Shown here piece after piece: positions 54,023 to 62,440 of a stretch of 64,000 bases of DNA. A model generated the notes under the pieces. It ran no database searches. It had not been told where the DNA came from and was given only the letters and a program-made list of their open reading frames with translations. Location of the stretch: positions 1 to 64,000 of the forward strand of contig JAKLKQ010000032.1 in assembly GCA_023150555.1 (NCBI GenBank), read 5' to 3'. This stretch comes from Planctomycetota bacterium. GTDB taxonomy: Bacteria > Planctomycetota > SZUA-567 > H5-PLA8. Positions within the stretch are counted from its first letter, which is position 1. Each line of letters opens with the position of its first letter. The position numbers and the translations under genes are program-made.

Positions 54023-56992
54023 ATGATTCGAACTGCCCGGCACCTGCTTCCAGCCCTGCTGTGGGCGGCCTGTTCGGCCTCGTTGGCCGGCGAATCGGCG
54101 TTCGACGAATTCAAAATCAAGCGCGAGGCGGTCTTCGAGTTCGCGAAGGCGCCCGCCGTTACGCGCGACGGCGATCAGATCGGCATCGCGTTCGAATCGA
54201 AGGGCTTCTGCGACGTGACCGTGGTGCTCGAGGACGCCGACGGCCGCATCGTGCGGCACCTCGCCAGCGGCGTGCTGGGCGACAACGCGCCGCCTCCTTT
54301 CCAGAAGAACGCGAAGGCGCAGCGCATCGTCTGGGACGGCAAGGACGACCAGGGCAAATACGTGGACGACAAGAACGGCCTGACCGTGCGCGTCGCCCTG
54401 GGGCTCAAGCCGCAGTTCGAGAAGAACCTCGACTGGTCGCCGTACAAGCGCGTCAGCGCGCAGTGCCCGCTGCTGGCCGTGTCCAAGGACGGCGTGTACG
54501 TCTACGAAGGCGAGGTCGTGGACAGCCTGCGCTGCTTCTCGCACGACGGCGCGTACAAGCACACCGTCTATCCCTTCGGCGCGAAGCAGCTGCCCGGAGT
54601 TCAGGGGCTTCACGAAGGCGTCTTTCCGCAGGAGGGCGCTCGGCTGCCGATGAAGGAAGGCTTCCACCAGGCCACGCTGCTGGGCAGCGGCACGAACGCC
54701 GGCTTCGACGAGAAGAGCGGCTATGGCGTAGACAAACACAACAACCACCACGGTTCGGTGATCGGAAACGCGGCGCAGGCTCTGGCTGTGGGCGGGGGGC
54801 GGATCGCGCTCGCTCGGCTTAGCCTGAACCGCCTGGCCGAAGACGGCACGACGGGCGGCCTGCCGCTGCACGGCCCCGAGGTGACGGTCGCCGCGCGTTC
54901 GCAGCAGTTCAAGTTTGGTAAGGAAGCCTTCCCGGTTTCCCCCTGGAGCGCCGCGCTGTCGCCGGACGGCAAGTGGGTCTACTTCGCGGGGTACGCCTAC
55001 CGGAACCACGGCCACTGGGACTGTCTGGACGTGGTGATGCGCATGCCCTTCGACGGCGAGAAGCCGCCCGAAGTCTTCGCCGGGGACCTGGACAGCACGA
55101 AGGGCTCGAAGAAGGACGGTAGCTTCCGCGGGGCGTCGTCGGTGGCTTGCGACGCCGCAGGGCGCGTGTACGTGTCCGATTACACCAACGACCGGGTGCA
55201 GGTCTTCGACGCAAACGGCAAGTTCCTGAATGCGATCCCCTCCCAGAAGCCCGCGGCGGTGCAGGTGCATCCGAAGACGGGCGAGATCTACACCTTCTCC
55301 TGGCTGCTGCACTGCCGGCACTTCGCGAACGAACTGGCCGCGCGCGAGAAGCAGCACGAGAAACCGTATGTGATCGATTCCAAGATGCGGCGCTTCGGTG
55401 CGTTCGACGATCCGAAGCCGAAGGCGGAGTTTGACCTGCCGCTGCCGAAGTTCAGCGGCAACGGGTACCTGGAATGGGCCTCCATCATGCCCGGCCCGAT
55501 GGCCAGCGTGGCCTTGGACGGCTACACCGAACCGCCGACGGTCTGGCTTGCGCAGATGAACGCGAAGTCGCTGGCGGTTTCCGGCGGGCACCTGGCCCAC
55601 GGCGCGCAGCTGATCGGAGCCGCTCGAAAAGAAAACGACACGAGGTGGGGCAGCAATTCGATCGTGCTGATGCAGGAGAAGAACGGCAAGCTGGCGCCCG
55701 TGCGCAATTTCGAGGACGAGGTCAAGGCTGCGGTACTGCGCAGCACCCCGCCCAAGACCTCGCGCCAGCGCCTGTACGTGCATCCGGTCACGGGGCGGCT
55801 GTACGTGGGCGAGGGCGACAGCGGTATCGTCGAGAAGGCCGTGCAGCAGCTGCTCTGGTTCGACCCGGACTCGGACAAGAAGGGCCTGCTCGAGCTGCCG
55901 CTTTCGGCGGAAGACATCGGCTTCGACCGCGAAGGCCGCCTGTACTGCCTGGGCTTCAACGAGATCGGGCGCTTCGAGTTCCCCTCGATGCGCGAGGTCC
56001 CCTGGGACTACGGCGAGGAACGCGGCAAGGTGGCCTTCGGCGACGGGCGCACCGCGAACCTGATGGCCGGCCTGGTCATCCCGCACAACGGCGGGCTGTG
56101 GCACCGGCCCGGCTTCGGCATCAATGCGAAGGGCGACATCGCCATCGGCAGCCTGGTCACCGGCGGGATGATCGAAGCGCGGGTGCTTACGGAAGGCAAC
56201 GTGGGGGACCGTGCCGCGCGCAAGTGGATGCCGCCCATGTACCCGGGACGCATCGTTGACCACCGCGCCACGACCGCGATCAACATCTGGAACCGCCACG
56301 GCGAACTGATCAAGGAAGACGCCGTGCCGGGCCTAGGTGTCGTCGACGGCATCGGACTAGACGAGGACAACAACCTCTATTGCATGCTCGGCACCACGCG
56401 CATGCTGGACGGCAAGCCGTTCGTCACGCACGCCACCGGGACGATGGCCTGCTTCCCGGCCGGGCGCGCGAAGCTGGTTACCTCGGGCAAGGGCGCCAAG
56501 ATCCCGCTGCCGGAGGCCGAACGTCCCGGCCGCAAGCCCGACTTGGACCTGGGCGGCGCCGCGTGGGTGCAGGGCACGTCCTGGCTCTATGGCGGGGTGG
56601 GTTGGGCCGGCGGCATGGCGGCAGGGTCCAGCGGCTGCTGCTGCTGGAACAACCGCTTTGCGTTCGACTACCTGCGGCGCAGCTTCGTGCCGGAGACCAG
56701 CCACTACAGCGTCGCGGTGCTGGACGCGAACGGCAACCTGATCACGCGTGTCGGGCGCTTCGGCAACGCCGACGACGGCCTTCCGCTGGCCAGAGAAACC
56801 GCCGCGCCTCAAGCGCGCAGCATCGGCGGCGACGAAGTGGCGCTCTTCCACAACAACTACGTCGGCACCTTCACCGACCGGCGGCTGTTCATAGCCGACG
56901 GAGGCAATTTCCGCATCCTCAGCGTGAAGCTGGGCTACCATCAGGAAGCGAAGATCGCGCTCAAGGACGTGCCGGAGGGCGCGGGCAAGTAG
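54023..56992 (+). CDS. Large secreted NHL/beta-propeller protein
   Basis: 989 aa from ATG 54023 (AAGGAG, 7 nt). Signal peptide HLLPALLWAACSASLA. Begins with a FlgD-like module (IAFESKGFCDVTVVLEDADGRIVRHLASG ... RIVWDGKDDQGK), then blades typical of NHL or SMP-30-type propellers (GRVYVSDYTNDRVQVFDANGKFLNAI, GRLYVGEGDSGIVEK, GRLYCLGFNEIGRFEF, LFIADGGNFRILSVKLGY). A CCCW motif (GSSGCCCWNNRFAF) is notable near the C-terminus. Probably an extracellular or surface protein; ligand unknown. Confidence 0.85.
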   Translation: MIRTARHLLPALLWAACSASLAGESAFDEFKIKREAVFEFAKAPAVTRDGDQIGIAFESKGFCDVTVVLEDADGRIVRHLASGVLGDNAPPPFQKNAKAQRIVWDGKDDQGKYVDDKNGLTVRVALGLKPQFEKNLDWSPYKRVSAQCPLLAVSKDGVYVYEGEVVDSLRCFSHDGAYKHTVYPFGAKQLPGVQGLHEGVFPQEGARLPMKEGFHQATLLGSGTNAGFDEKSGYGVDKHNNHHGSVIGNAAQALAVGGGRIALARLSLNRLAEDGTTGGLPLHGPEVTVAARSQQFKFGKEAFPVSPWSAALSPDGKWVYFAGYAYRNHGHWDCLDVVMRMPFDGEKPPEVFAGDLDSTKGSKKDGSFRGASSVACDAAGRVYVSDYTNDRVQVFDANGKFLNAIPSQKPAAVQVHPKTGEIYTFSWLLHCRHFANELAAREKQHEKPYVIDSKMRRFGAFDDPKPKAEFDLPLPKFSGNGYLEWASIMPGPMASVALDGYTEPPTVWLAQMNAKSLAVSGGHLAHGAQLIGAARKENDTRWGSNSIVLMQEKNGKLAPVRNFEDEVKAAVLRSTPPKTSRQRLYVHPVTGRLYVGEGDSGIVEKAVQQLLWFDPDSDKKGLLELPLSAEDIGFDREGRLYCLGFNEIGRFEFPSMREVPWDYGEERGKVAFGDGRTANLMAGLVIPHNGGLWHRPGFGINAKGDIAIGSLVTGGMIEARVLTEGNVGDRAARKWMPPMYPGRIVDHRATTAINIWNRHGELIKEDAVPGLGVVDGIGLDEDNNLYCMLGTTRMLDGKPFVTHATGTMACFPAGRAKLVTSGKGAKIPLPEAERPGRKPDLDLGGAAWVQGTSWLYGGVGWAGGMAAGSSGCCCWNNRFAFDYLRRSFVPETSHYSVAVLDANGNLITRVGRFGNADDGLPLARETAAPQARSIGGDEVALFHNNYVGTFTDRRLFIADGGNFRILSVKLGYHQEAKIALKDVPEGAGK

Positions 56993-57005
56993 CAATCCCG
57001 CCGCC

Positions 57006-57034
57006 TTGACGAATTCGCGAACATGGGGTATCGA
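57006..57034 (+). promoter_or_regulatory. Promoter of the trpS leader transcript
   Basis: TTGACG (57006-57011), 17-bp spacer, TATCGA (57029-57034). Predicted transcription start coincides with the leader ATG at 57042. A near-perfect inverted repeat, catggggtatcgatacccccatg (57022-57044), spans the -10 box and start. Confidence 0.7.
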
Positions 57035-57041
57035 TACCCCC

Positions 57042-57149
57042 ATGGCAACGCTACCCGTCCACACCGCGAGCTTTTGGGCCTGGCGACGGGCCGCGGGCAC
57101 CGCGTTCGGAAACGCGGCGGCCGTGGCCCTCTCGTTTACGGGGAGTTGA
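57042..57149 (+). CDS. Trp-codon leader peptide of trpS
   Basis: 35 aa: MATLPVHTAS FWAWRRAAGT AFGNAAAVAL SFTGS. Too short for the ORF track. Two Trp codons flank one Ala (TGG GCC TGG, 57075-57083), just before a long hairpin (57086-57124) formed by the rest of the ORF. The ATG is 7 nt after the -10 box, so the transcript is probably leaderless. An intrinsic terminator lies between it and trpS. Confidence 0.75.
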   Translation: MATLPVHTASFWAWRRAAGTAFGNAAAVALSFTGS

Positions 57150-57183
57150 CCGAGGGTACTTTCAGTCTGCGCTAACGTAGCGG

Positions 57184-57213
57184 CCCCGGGACGATGCCCG
57201 GGGTTTTTTGTTT
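57184..57213 (+). terminator. Leader terminator upstream of trpS
   Basis: Stem ccccggg/cccgggg with loop acgatg, then ttttttgttt. A competing antiterminator is possible through cgggg (57139-57143) with ccccg (57184-57188), 5 bp, which is mutually exclusive with the terminator. Confidence 0.85.
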
Positions 57214-57229
57214 CGGAGAATTTTCAAAA

Positions 57230-58204
57230 ATGCCCGTCCGCATCCTTTCCGGCGTTCAGCCTTCTGGAAAGTTGCACCTCGGCAACTACTTCGGCGCGAT
57301 CAAGCAGCACATCGAGCTTCAGGAAAGGCCGGAGCACGAGCCCTACTACTTCATCGCCGACTTCCACGCCATGACCACGGTTCAGGACGCCGAGCGCATG
57401 CGCGAATACATCCGCGGTGTCGCGCTGGACTACCTTGCCCTGGGCCTGGACCCCAAGCGCGCGACGTTCTTCCGCCAGTCCGACGTGCCGGAAGTGACGG
57501 AACTGGCGTGGATGCTCAGCGCCGTCACCGGCATGGGCCTGCTGGAGCGGGCGCACAGCTACAAGGACAAGGTCGCGAAGGGCATCAAGCCCAGCGTGGG
57601 GCTCTTCTATTACCCCGTGCTGATGGCCGCCGACATCCTGATCTACAAGCCCAAGTTCGTGCCGGTGGGGCAGGACCAGGTCCAGCACATCGAGATGACC
57701 CAGGACATGGCCCAGTACTTCAACAACACCTACAAGTGCGAGGTGCTGGTGCGCCCCGAGCCGCGCCTGGACAAGGGCGCCAAGGTCCCCGGCACCGACG
57801 GCGAGAAGATGAGCAAGTCCTACGGCAACACCATCGACCTGCAGCTCGAGGGCAAGGCGCTGAAGAAGGTCGTGATGGGCGTGAAGACCGACAGCACGCC
57901 CGTCGAGGACCCCAAGGACCCGGCGAAGTGCAACGTCTTCGCGCTGTACCAACTCGTGGCGAGCGACGCCGAGCAGGCCGCGCTGGCCGAACGCTACAAG
58001 GCCGGCGGGCTGGGCTACGGCGAGGCCAAGAAGCTGCTGCTCGAGAAGCTCGACGCGTATTTCGCGTCCTACCGGGCGAAAAGAAATGACTTGGAGCAGA
58101 ACCTCGACTACGTCGATTCCGTTCTAAGGGACGGGGCCGAACGCGCCCGCAAGGTCGCGCGCGCGACCCTGGACGAGTGCAAGAAGGCGGCGGGACTGCT
58201 TTGA
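57230..58204 (+). CDS. trpS: Tryptophanyl-tRNA synthetase
   Basis: 324 aa from ATG 57230; GGAG lies about 11 nt upstream. Class I synthetase: HIGH-type PSGKLHLGNYFGA near the N-terminus, QVPVGQDQ-like VPVGQDQVQHIEMTQDMAQYFN, and KMSKS in DGEKMSKSYGN. Charges tRNA-Trp. Expression is apparently gated by a Trp-codon leader and terminator. Confidence 0.96.
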   Translation: MPVRILSGVQPSGKLHLGNYFGAIKQHIELQERPEHEPYYFIADFHAMTTVQDAERMREYIRGVALDYLALGLDPKRATFFRQSDVPEVTELAWMLSAVTGMGLLERAHSYKDKVAKGIKPSVGLFYYPVLMAADILIYKPKFVPVGQDQVQHIEMTQDMAQYFNNTYKCEVLVRPEPRLDKGAKVPGTDGEKMSKSYGNTIDLQLEGKALKKVVMGVKTDSTPVEDPKDPAKCNVFALYQLVASDAEQAALAERYKAGGLGYGEAKKLLLEKLDAYFASYRAKRNDLEQNLDYVDSVLRDGAERARKVARATLDECKKAAGLL

Positions 58205-58218
58205 TCGGCGGGTGACGC

Positions 58219-59259
58219 ATGGCGAATCCACAATCCGAAGTCCGCACTCCGCAACCGTTCTGGCGCCGTCTCTTCGGCGCGCCGGCCGATACGGGCGATG
58301 CGGACGTCGTCTTTCCGCCGGGCTTCCTCGAGGCGCTCGACCGCTTACGCATTGCGGCACTGAAGGCTGCCGGCGGCGGCTTGAAGGAAGGCCACCGCCT
58401 GGGCGCCTACCGTGGCGGGCAGCTGGAGTTCCACGACCACCGCGGCTACTCGCCCGGCGACGACCTGCGCTACCTCGACTGGAACCTCTACGCGCGCCTT
58501 GGAAAGCCCTTCGTCAAGGAGTTCGCACGCGAGGAAGCCGGCGCGATCCACCTGCTGCTCGACGCTTCGGCCTCGATGGCGCTGGGCACGCCCAGCAAGT
58601 GGACCTTCGCGCGGCGGCTGGGCGCGCTCTTCGCCCACGTGGCCTGGAGCGCTCGCGACCAGGCGCGGACCTTCGTCTTTGGGCATGGCGTGTTGGCCGA
58701 AGGCGAACGCCTGCGCAGTTTCCCGCCGCGCGGGAGCAGGCCGGGCACCGGCGAGTTGCTCGAATGGTTGCGCAAGGAACGCGTCGCGCCGCCGGCCGCG
58801 GAACGCGACGCAGGAGAGGAAGGCGAAGGCACGCACGTTAATACCGAAGGCGGGATCCTGATGAACGCCGTGCGCGCGTTCCTGCGCGAAGCGCCGACGC
58901 GCGGGCGCGTCTTTATCGTCTCGGATTTCTGGTACGAGGAGCGCGAGATCGCCGCGGCCTTCCAGGCCTTGTCGGCGGCGGGCTTCGACACGGCGGCACT
59001 GCACGTGCTCGCTCCGGAAGAATCCGCGGTGCCCGAACCCGGCGAACTGCGCATCCTGTCGCTCGAAGAGACCGGCGAAGTGGAGCTGAACCACACGCCC
59101 GCGGCGGCGGCGCGTTACGGCGAGGAGTTGGACGCGCACGCGGCGGCCGTGGAAGGCGTGCTGCGGCGGCGCGGCGGGCAGTATCTCTTTGCGCCCTCCG
59201 ACGCGGCCTTGGAGAAGGTGCTGCTGCAGACCCTGCGCCGAAGGCACTGGATCACGTAA
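58219..59259 (+). CDS. DUF58 (von Willebrand-type) protein
   Basis: 346 aa from ATG 58219, 14 nt after trpS. DUF58 core: YSPGDDLRYLDWNLYARLGKPFVKEFAREEAGAIHLLLDASASMA, including a MIDAS-like DASAS. Such proteins usually accompany a MoxR AAA+ ATPase, which is not in the window. The first codons overlap a dispersed 14-mer (see findings), so the exact start deserves caution. Could be co-transcribed with trpS. Confidence 0.85.
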   Translation: MANPQSEVRTPQPFWRRLFGAPADTGDADVVFPPGFLEALDRLRIAALKAAGGGLKEGHRLGAYRGGQLEFHDHRGYSPGDDLRYLDWNLYARLGKPFVKEFAREEAGAIHLLLDASASMALGTPSKWTFARRLGALFAHVAWSARDQARTFVFGHGVLAEGERLRSFPPRGSRPGTGELLEWLRKERVAPPAAERDAGEEGEGTHVNTEGGILMNAVRAFLREAPTRGRVFIVSDFWYEEREIAAAFQALSAAGFDTAALHVLAPEESAVPEPGELRILSLEETGEVELNHTPAAAARYGEELDAHAAAVEGVLRRRGGQYLFAPSDAALEKVLLQTLRRRHWIT

Positions 59260-59290
59260 ACGTCAACCGTTCTTGCAAACCGGCGGACTG

Positions 59291-60247
59291 CTATTTAGGC
59301 AGGCGCGCGCTCTGCGTGCGGCGCTTCTGGTGTTCGACGATGGCGCGCTTGGCCTCGTCCATCTGTCGCATGCCTTCGAGCAGCAGCTGCATCGAGTTGC
59401 CCTGGATGGTGCGCTTCTGCACCGGCTCGCCGACATCGAAGCGGAACTCCCCTTTGTTGAGATGGAAGATCAGGAACAGCGCGTCGGGGCCTTCGATATC
59501 GGCGATCGCGGCGTGCCAGACCTGGCCGTCGACGAAGAAAATCTGGCCGTCGTGCTTGCCTTCGTTCAGGTGCAGGGAGCCGGTGAGATTGAGCGACTCC
59601 AGCATGCTCAGTATCTTCGCCACGTCGATCGCGCCCAGCTGCCCCGCGAAGAGGCCCAGTTTGGCGTTGCTTTCGTGGGCGGAGGCGCGCTTTGAAGCCA
59701 TTTCCGGCGCGGGAACGTCGCCCACGGGCGGCAGCGCGACGGCGGGCGTCGGCAGACCGGCGGTCTGTTCGTCGAGCATCGGAATCGCCAGGGTGCTGGA
59801 CGATGCGCGCAGGTCGCGGACCAGCGCCACCAACTGGTGGCCGGGGCAGGGGACCTTCAGGAACGCGTCCCTGACGCTCTCTTCGCCCAGCGGCGCCAGT
59901 TCGGGCAGCAGCAGCCCGGCCTGGGTGAGCCCGATCACGGGGATGCCGTTGGTGCCGATCGTCGAACGCAGCGTGCGCAGAAAGAGCAAGTCTTCGGCCT
60001 GGCACGCGGTCAGGTCCTGCACGACCACCCCGATGCCGCCCATGCGCACGCACTCCCAGGCGTCCTCGATGGAGCCTGCGGTCAGCACGCGCTCGCCAGC
60101 GCCCTGCAGCACCGCGGCCAGCGTCGACAGCACCTGAGGGCTGCGGCAGATGACCAGCACGGTCATGGCCGGCGAGCCGTCGAAGACAGGCATCGCGTTC
60201 ATCGCGTCCGAGAGCCCCGTACCATTTTCAACAGTCCAAGCCCCCAT
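59291..60247 (-). CDS. Response-regulator-like protein with PATAN (DUF4388) domain
   Basis: 318 aa, GGAGG 6 nt before ATG. N-terminal receiver-like region (TVLVICRSPQVLSTLAAVLQGAGERVLTAGSIEDAWECVRMGGIGVVVQDLTA ... LKVPC), with the acceptor position reading VVVQDLTA, then a linker, then a PATAN domain (LGLFAGQLGAIDVAKILSMLESLNLTGSLHLNEGKHDGQIFFVDGQVWHAA ... GEFRFDV). PATAN domains occur in signal-transduction and adaptor proteins. Partner unknown. Confidence 0.85.
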   Translation of the reverse strand: MGAWTVENGTGLSDAMNAMPVFDGSPAMTVLVICRSPQVLSTLAAVLQGAGERVLTAGSIEDAWECVRMGGIGVVVQDLTACQAEDLLFLRTLRSTIGTNGIPVIGLTQAGLLLPELAPLGEESVRDAFLKVPCPGHQLVALVRDLRASSSTLAIPMLDEQTAGLPTPAVALPPVGDVPAPEMASKRASAHESNAKLGLFAGQLGAIDVAKILSMLESLNLTGSLHLNEGKHDGQIFFVDGQVWHAAIADIEGPDALFLIFHLNKGEFRFDVGEPVQKRTIQGNSMQLLLEGMRQMDEAKRAIVEHQKRRTQSARLPK

Positions 60248-60377
60248 GCTACACCTCCGCCGAAAGACGGTCTAGCAGCCCGGGCATTCCGCGCGCAAAA
60301 ATTGGCCTGCGGGAAGGCACGTGTGCGCCGGCGATCCTCGCTTGCGGGAAAGGGCTCCCCGAGCGGAGAATGGGTTC

Positions 60378-61607
60378 ATGCCCAGACGAGGACCGGGAAA
60401 GGGAAGGCGCGAGCAGGCCCCCAAGCGGCGCAGCAACCGCGACGGCGACGATGCCCGCAGCCGCGGCGGCGCGCCCCGCCGCATCGGGACCGGGCGCAGC
60501 CGGGCCGAGGCCCCGCAGCGCGAGCGCGGCTGGACCCGGCTCCACGACGACGATCTGGACGAAACCGTCAGCTACGAACGCCTCAAGGTCGGACGCGACC
60601 GCGTCGAATCCCGCGCGGAGGCCGACGGCTACGGTGCGAAGATCGAAGGCCCCGCCGCCTCCGGCACGGTAGTGGAAGTCCAGAAAGGCAGCTTCCTGAC
60701 GGCGCTCGACGCGCCGCCGGAACTTCCGCCGAACAGCGCGCCGCTGCCGGACTTCCTGCGCACCTGGCCGCGCGGGACGATGAAGCACTACGAAACCGGC
60801 TTGGCGAATCTCGTCGCCGCCGGCGACCGCGTCGAAGTGATCGTTCCGCCGGTGCACGGCAACGAGGAATACGAAGGCCTGCTGACGAAGGTGGCGCCGC
60901 GGCGCAGCACCTTCCGGCGCCTGCACCCGTCGGGGCGCTCGATCCAGACCCTCGCCGCGAACGTCGACCGCGTCGCGATCGTGGCCTCGGCGCTGGAGCC
61001 GCCCTTCCGGCCCGGCTTCGTCGACCGCGTGCTGGCCTGCGCGGCAAGCTGCCAACTGCCGGCGGCGCTGGTGCTGAACAAGATCGACCTGGGCGTGGAC
61101 GCGGAGACCGAGGCGCTGCTGGAAGTCTACCGCGGGCTGGGCGTGCCGATCTTCCGCGCCAGCGCGTTGACCGGCGAGGGCCTGGAACCGCTGCGCGCGG
61201 CGTGGACCGAAGGGCGCACGGTGCTGTGCGGGCACAGCGGTGTGGGGAAGTCGAGCCTGCTGGTCGCGCTGCGCCCGGGCCTGGCCGAGCAAGTGCGCGT
61301 CGGCGAAGTCTCCGGCGTCACGTCGAAGGGCACGCACACCACCACGCACGCGCGGCTGTACCGTTCGGCGGAAGGCGAGATCATCGACACGCCGGGCGTG
61401 CGCGAGTTCACCCCCGCGGACACCGACAAGCAGAACCTGTGGGCATGGTTCCCGGAGATCGCCTCGCGCCGCGACGGCTGCGCCTTCGCCGACTGCACGC
61501 ACACCGTCGAACAGGGCTGCGCGATCCTGGCCGCCGTCGCCGCGGGCGAGATCCACCCGCGGCGGCACGAGAGCTACGTGCGCATCTTGAAGTCCCTGCC
61601 GGAGTAG
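60378..61607 (+). CDS. rsgA: Ribosome small-subunit-dependent GTPase A
   Basis: 409 aa from ATG 60378 (GGAGA, 9 nt). Circularly permuted GTPase: G4 LVLNKIDL precedes G1 GHSGVGKSSL, then G3 DTPGVREF. OB-fold N-terminal part and a C-terminal Zn region CAFADCTHTVEQGC. 30S assembly factor. About 60 extra N-terminal residues are basic and low-complexity. Converges with the PhyH gene, 3 nt between stops. Confidence 0.95.
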   Translation: MPRRGPGKGRREQAPKRRSNRDGDDARSRGGAPRRIGTGRSRAEAPQRERGWTRLHDDDLDETVSYERLKVGRDRVESRAEADGYGAKIEGPAASGTVVEVQKGSFLTALDAPPELPPNSAPLPDFLRTWPRGTMKHYETGLANLVAAGDRVEVIVPPVHGNEEYEGLLTKVAPRRSTFRRLHPSGRSIQTLAANVDRVAIVASALEPPFRPGFVDRVLACAASCQLPAALVLNKIDLGVDAETEALLEVYRGLGVPIFRASALTGEGLEPLRAAWTEGRTVLCGHSGVGKSSLLVALRPGLAEQVRVGEVSGVTSKGTHTTTHARLYRSAEGEIIDTPGVREFTPADTDKQNLWAWFPEIASRRDGCAFADCTHTVEQGCAILAAVAAGEIHPRRHESYVRILKSLPE

Positions 61608-61610
61608 CTG

Positions 61611-62354
61611 CTACCTCCCGCTCTTTTCCAGCACCTTGCCGGTGCGGTTGCCGCAGATCAGGAACGCCGCCTTCGCGAAGTCGTAGCTCAGGTCGTCCTG
61701 CGAGACGTCGCGGTAGGTCGGGATCAGCGCCCAGCGGTCGCGCCCGCTGGTGTTCTTGTAGCTGGCGTGAAGCGTCAAGTCGTGGAAGAAGACCGCGGTG
61801 CCGGCCTTGGCCGCGCAATCGACGGCCTTCGACTCGTCGACGTCCTCCTGGCGCAGGCGGTTGCCGAACCCGATGCCCTCGCTGTCCTTCCCGCCGTGAT
61901 TGAAGATGGTCTTGTGCGAACCGGGGATGAAGCGCAGGCAGCCGTTCTCGGGCGTGGCGTCGTCGAGCGCGATCCAGATCGAGTACTTGTTCGCGCCCTT
62001 CCAGTACTGCCAGTCCTGGTGCCACGGCGACCCGAAGTCCACGTTGGCGGATTTGTAGACGACCTTGTCGCTCCAGAACTCCAGGTTCGGCCCGGCGATC
62101 TCCTTCAGGATCTCGACGGTCTCGGGCCGCGCGTTGAAGGCCTTGAACCAGGCGCTCTGGATGCTGAGGCCCACGAAGACGCCATTCTCGCGCCCGCCGC
62201 GGGACTCGGTGCTGGCCTTGCCCTTGTTGACGATGTCGAGGACGCGCCGGACTTCGGCCTTGGCCTCGTTCATCAGCGCCTTGGAAAAGAGGTCCGGGAC
62301 GACGACGTAGCCCTCGCGCTTGAACGCCGCTTTATAGTCGGTCTTGACCAGCAT
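61611..62354 (-). CDS. Phytanoyl-CoA dioxygenase family protein
   Basis: 247 aa from ATG 62354 (AGGAG, 8 nt). Fe(II)/2-oxoglutarate oxygenase fold: SPWHQDWQYW (HxD iron ligands), then FFHDLTLHASYKNTSGRDRWA (distal His and 2-oxoglutarate Arg). Substrate unknown; the family hydroxylates small molecules. A LacI operator sequence lies 27 nt upstream, immediately after the LacI gene. Confidence 0.88.
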   Translation of the reverse strand: MLVKTDYKAAFKREGYVVVPDLFSKALMNEAKAEVRRVLDIVNKGKASTESRGGRENGVFVGLSIQSAWFKAFNARPETVEILKEIAGPNLEFWSDKVVYKSANVDFGSPWHQDWQYWKGANKYSIWIALDDATPENGCLRFIPGSHKTIFNHGGKDSEGIGFGNRLRQEDVDESKAVDCAAKAGTAVFFHDLTLHASYKNTSGRDRWALIPTYRDVSQDDLSYDFAKAAFLICGNRTGKVLEKSGR

Positions 62355-62381
62355 GGTGCCTTCTCCTTTGTCCTCGAAAAG

Positions 62382-62395
62382 TGGGAACGTTCCCA
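62382..62395. promoter_or_regulatory. LacI-type operator in front of the PhyH gene
   Basis: tgggaacgttccca, a perfect 14-bp palindrome inside agtgggaacgttcccaact, identical to the site at 63483. Confidence 0.75.
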
Positions 62396-62440
62396 ACTCC
62401 AATCCCTAATGAACGCGGCCCGTTGCCGCGTCCCCGTGCA

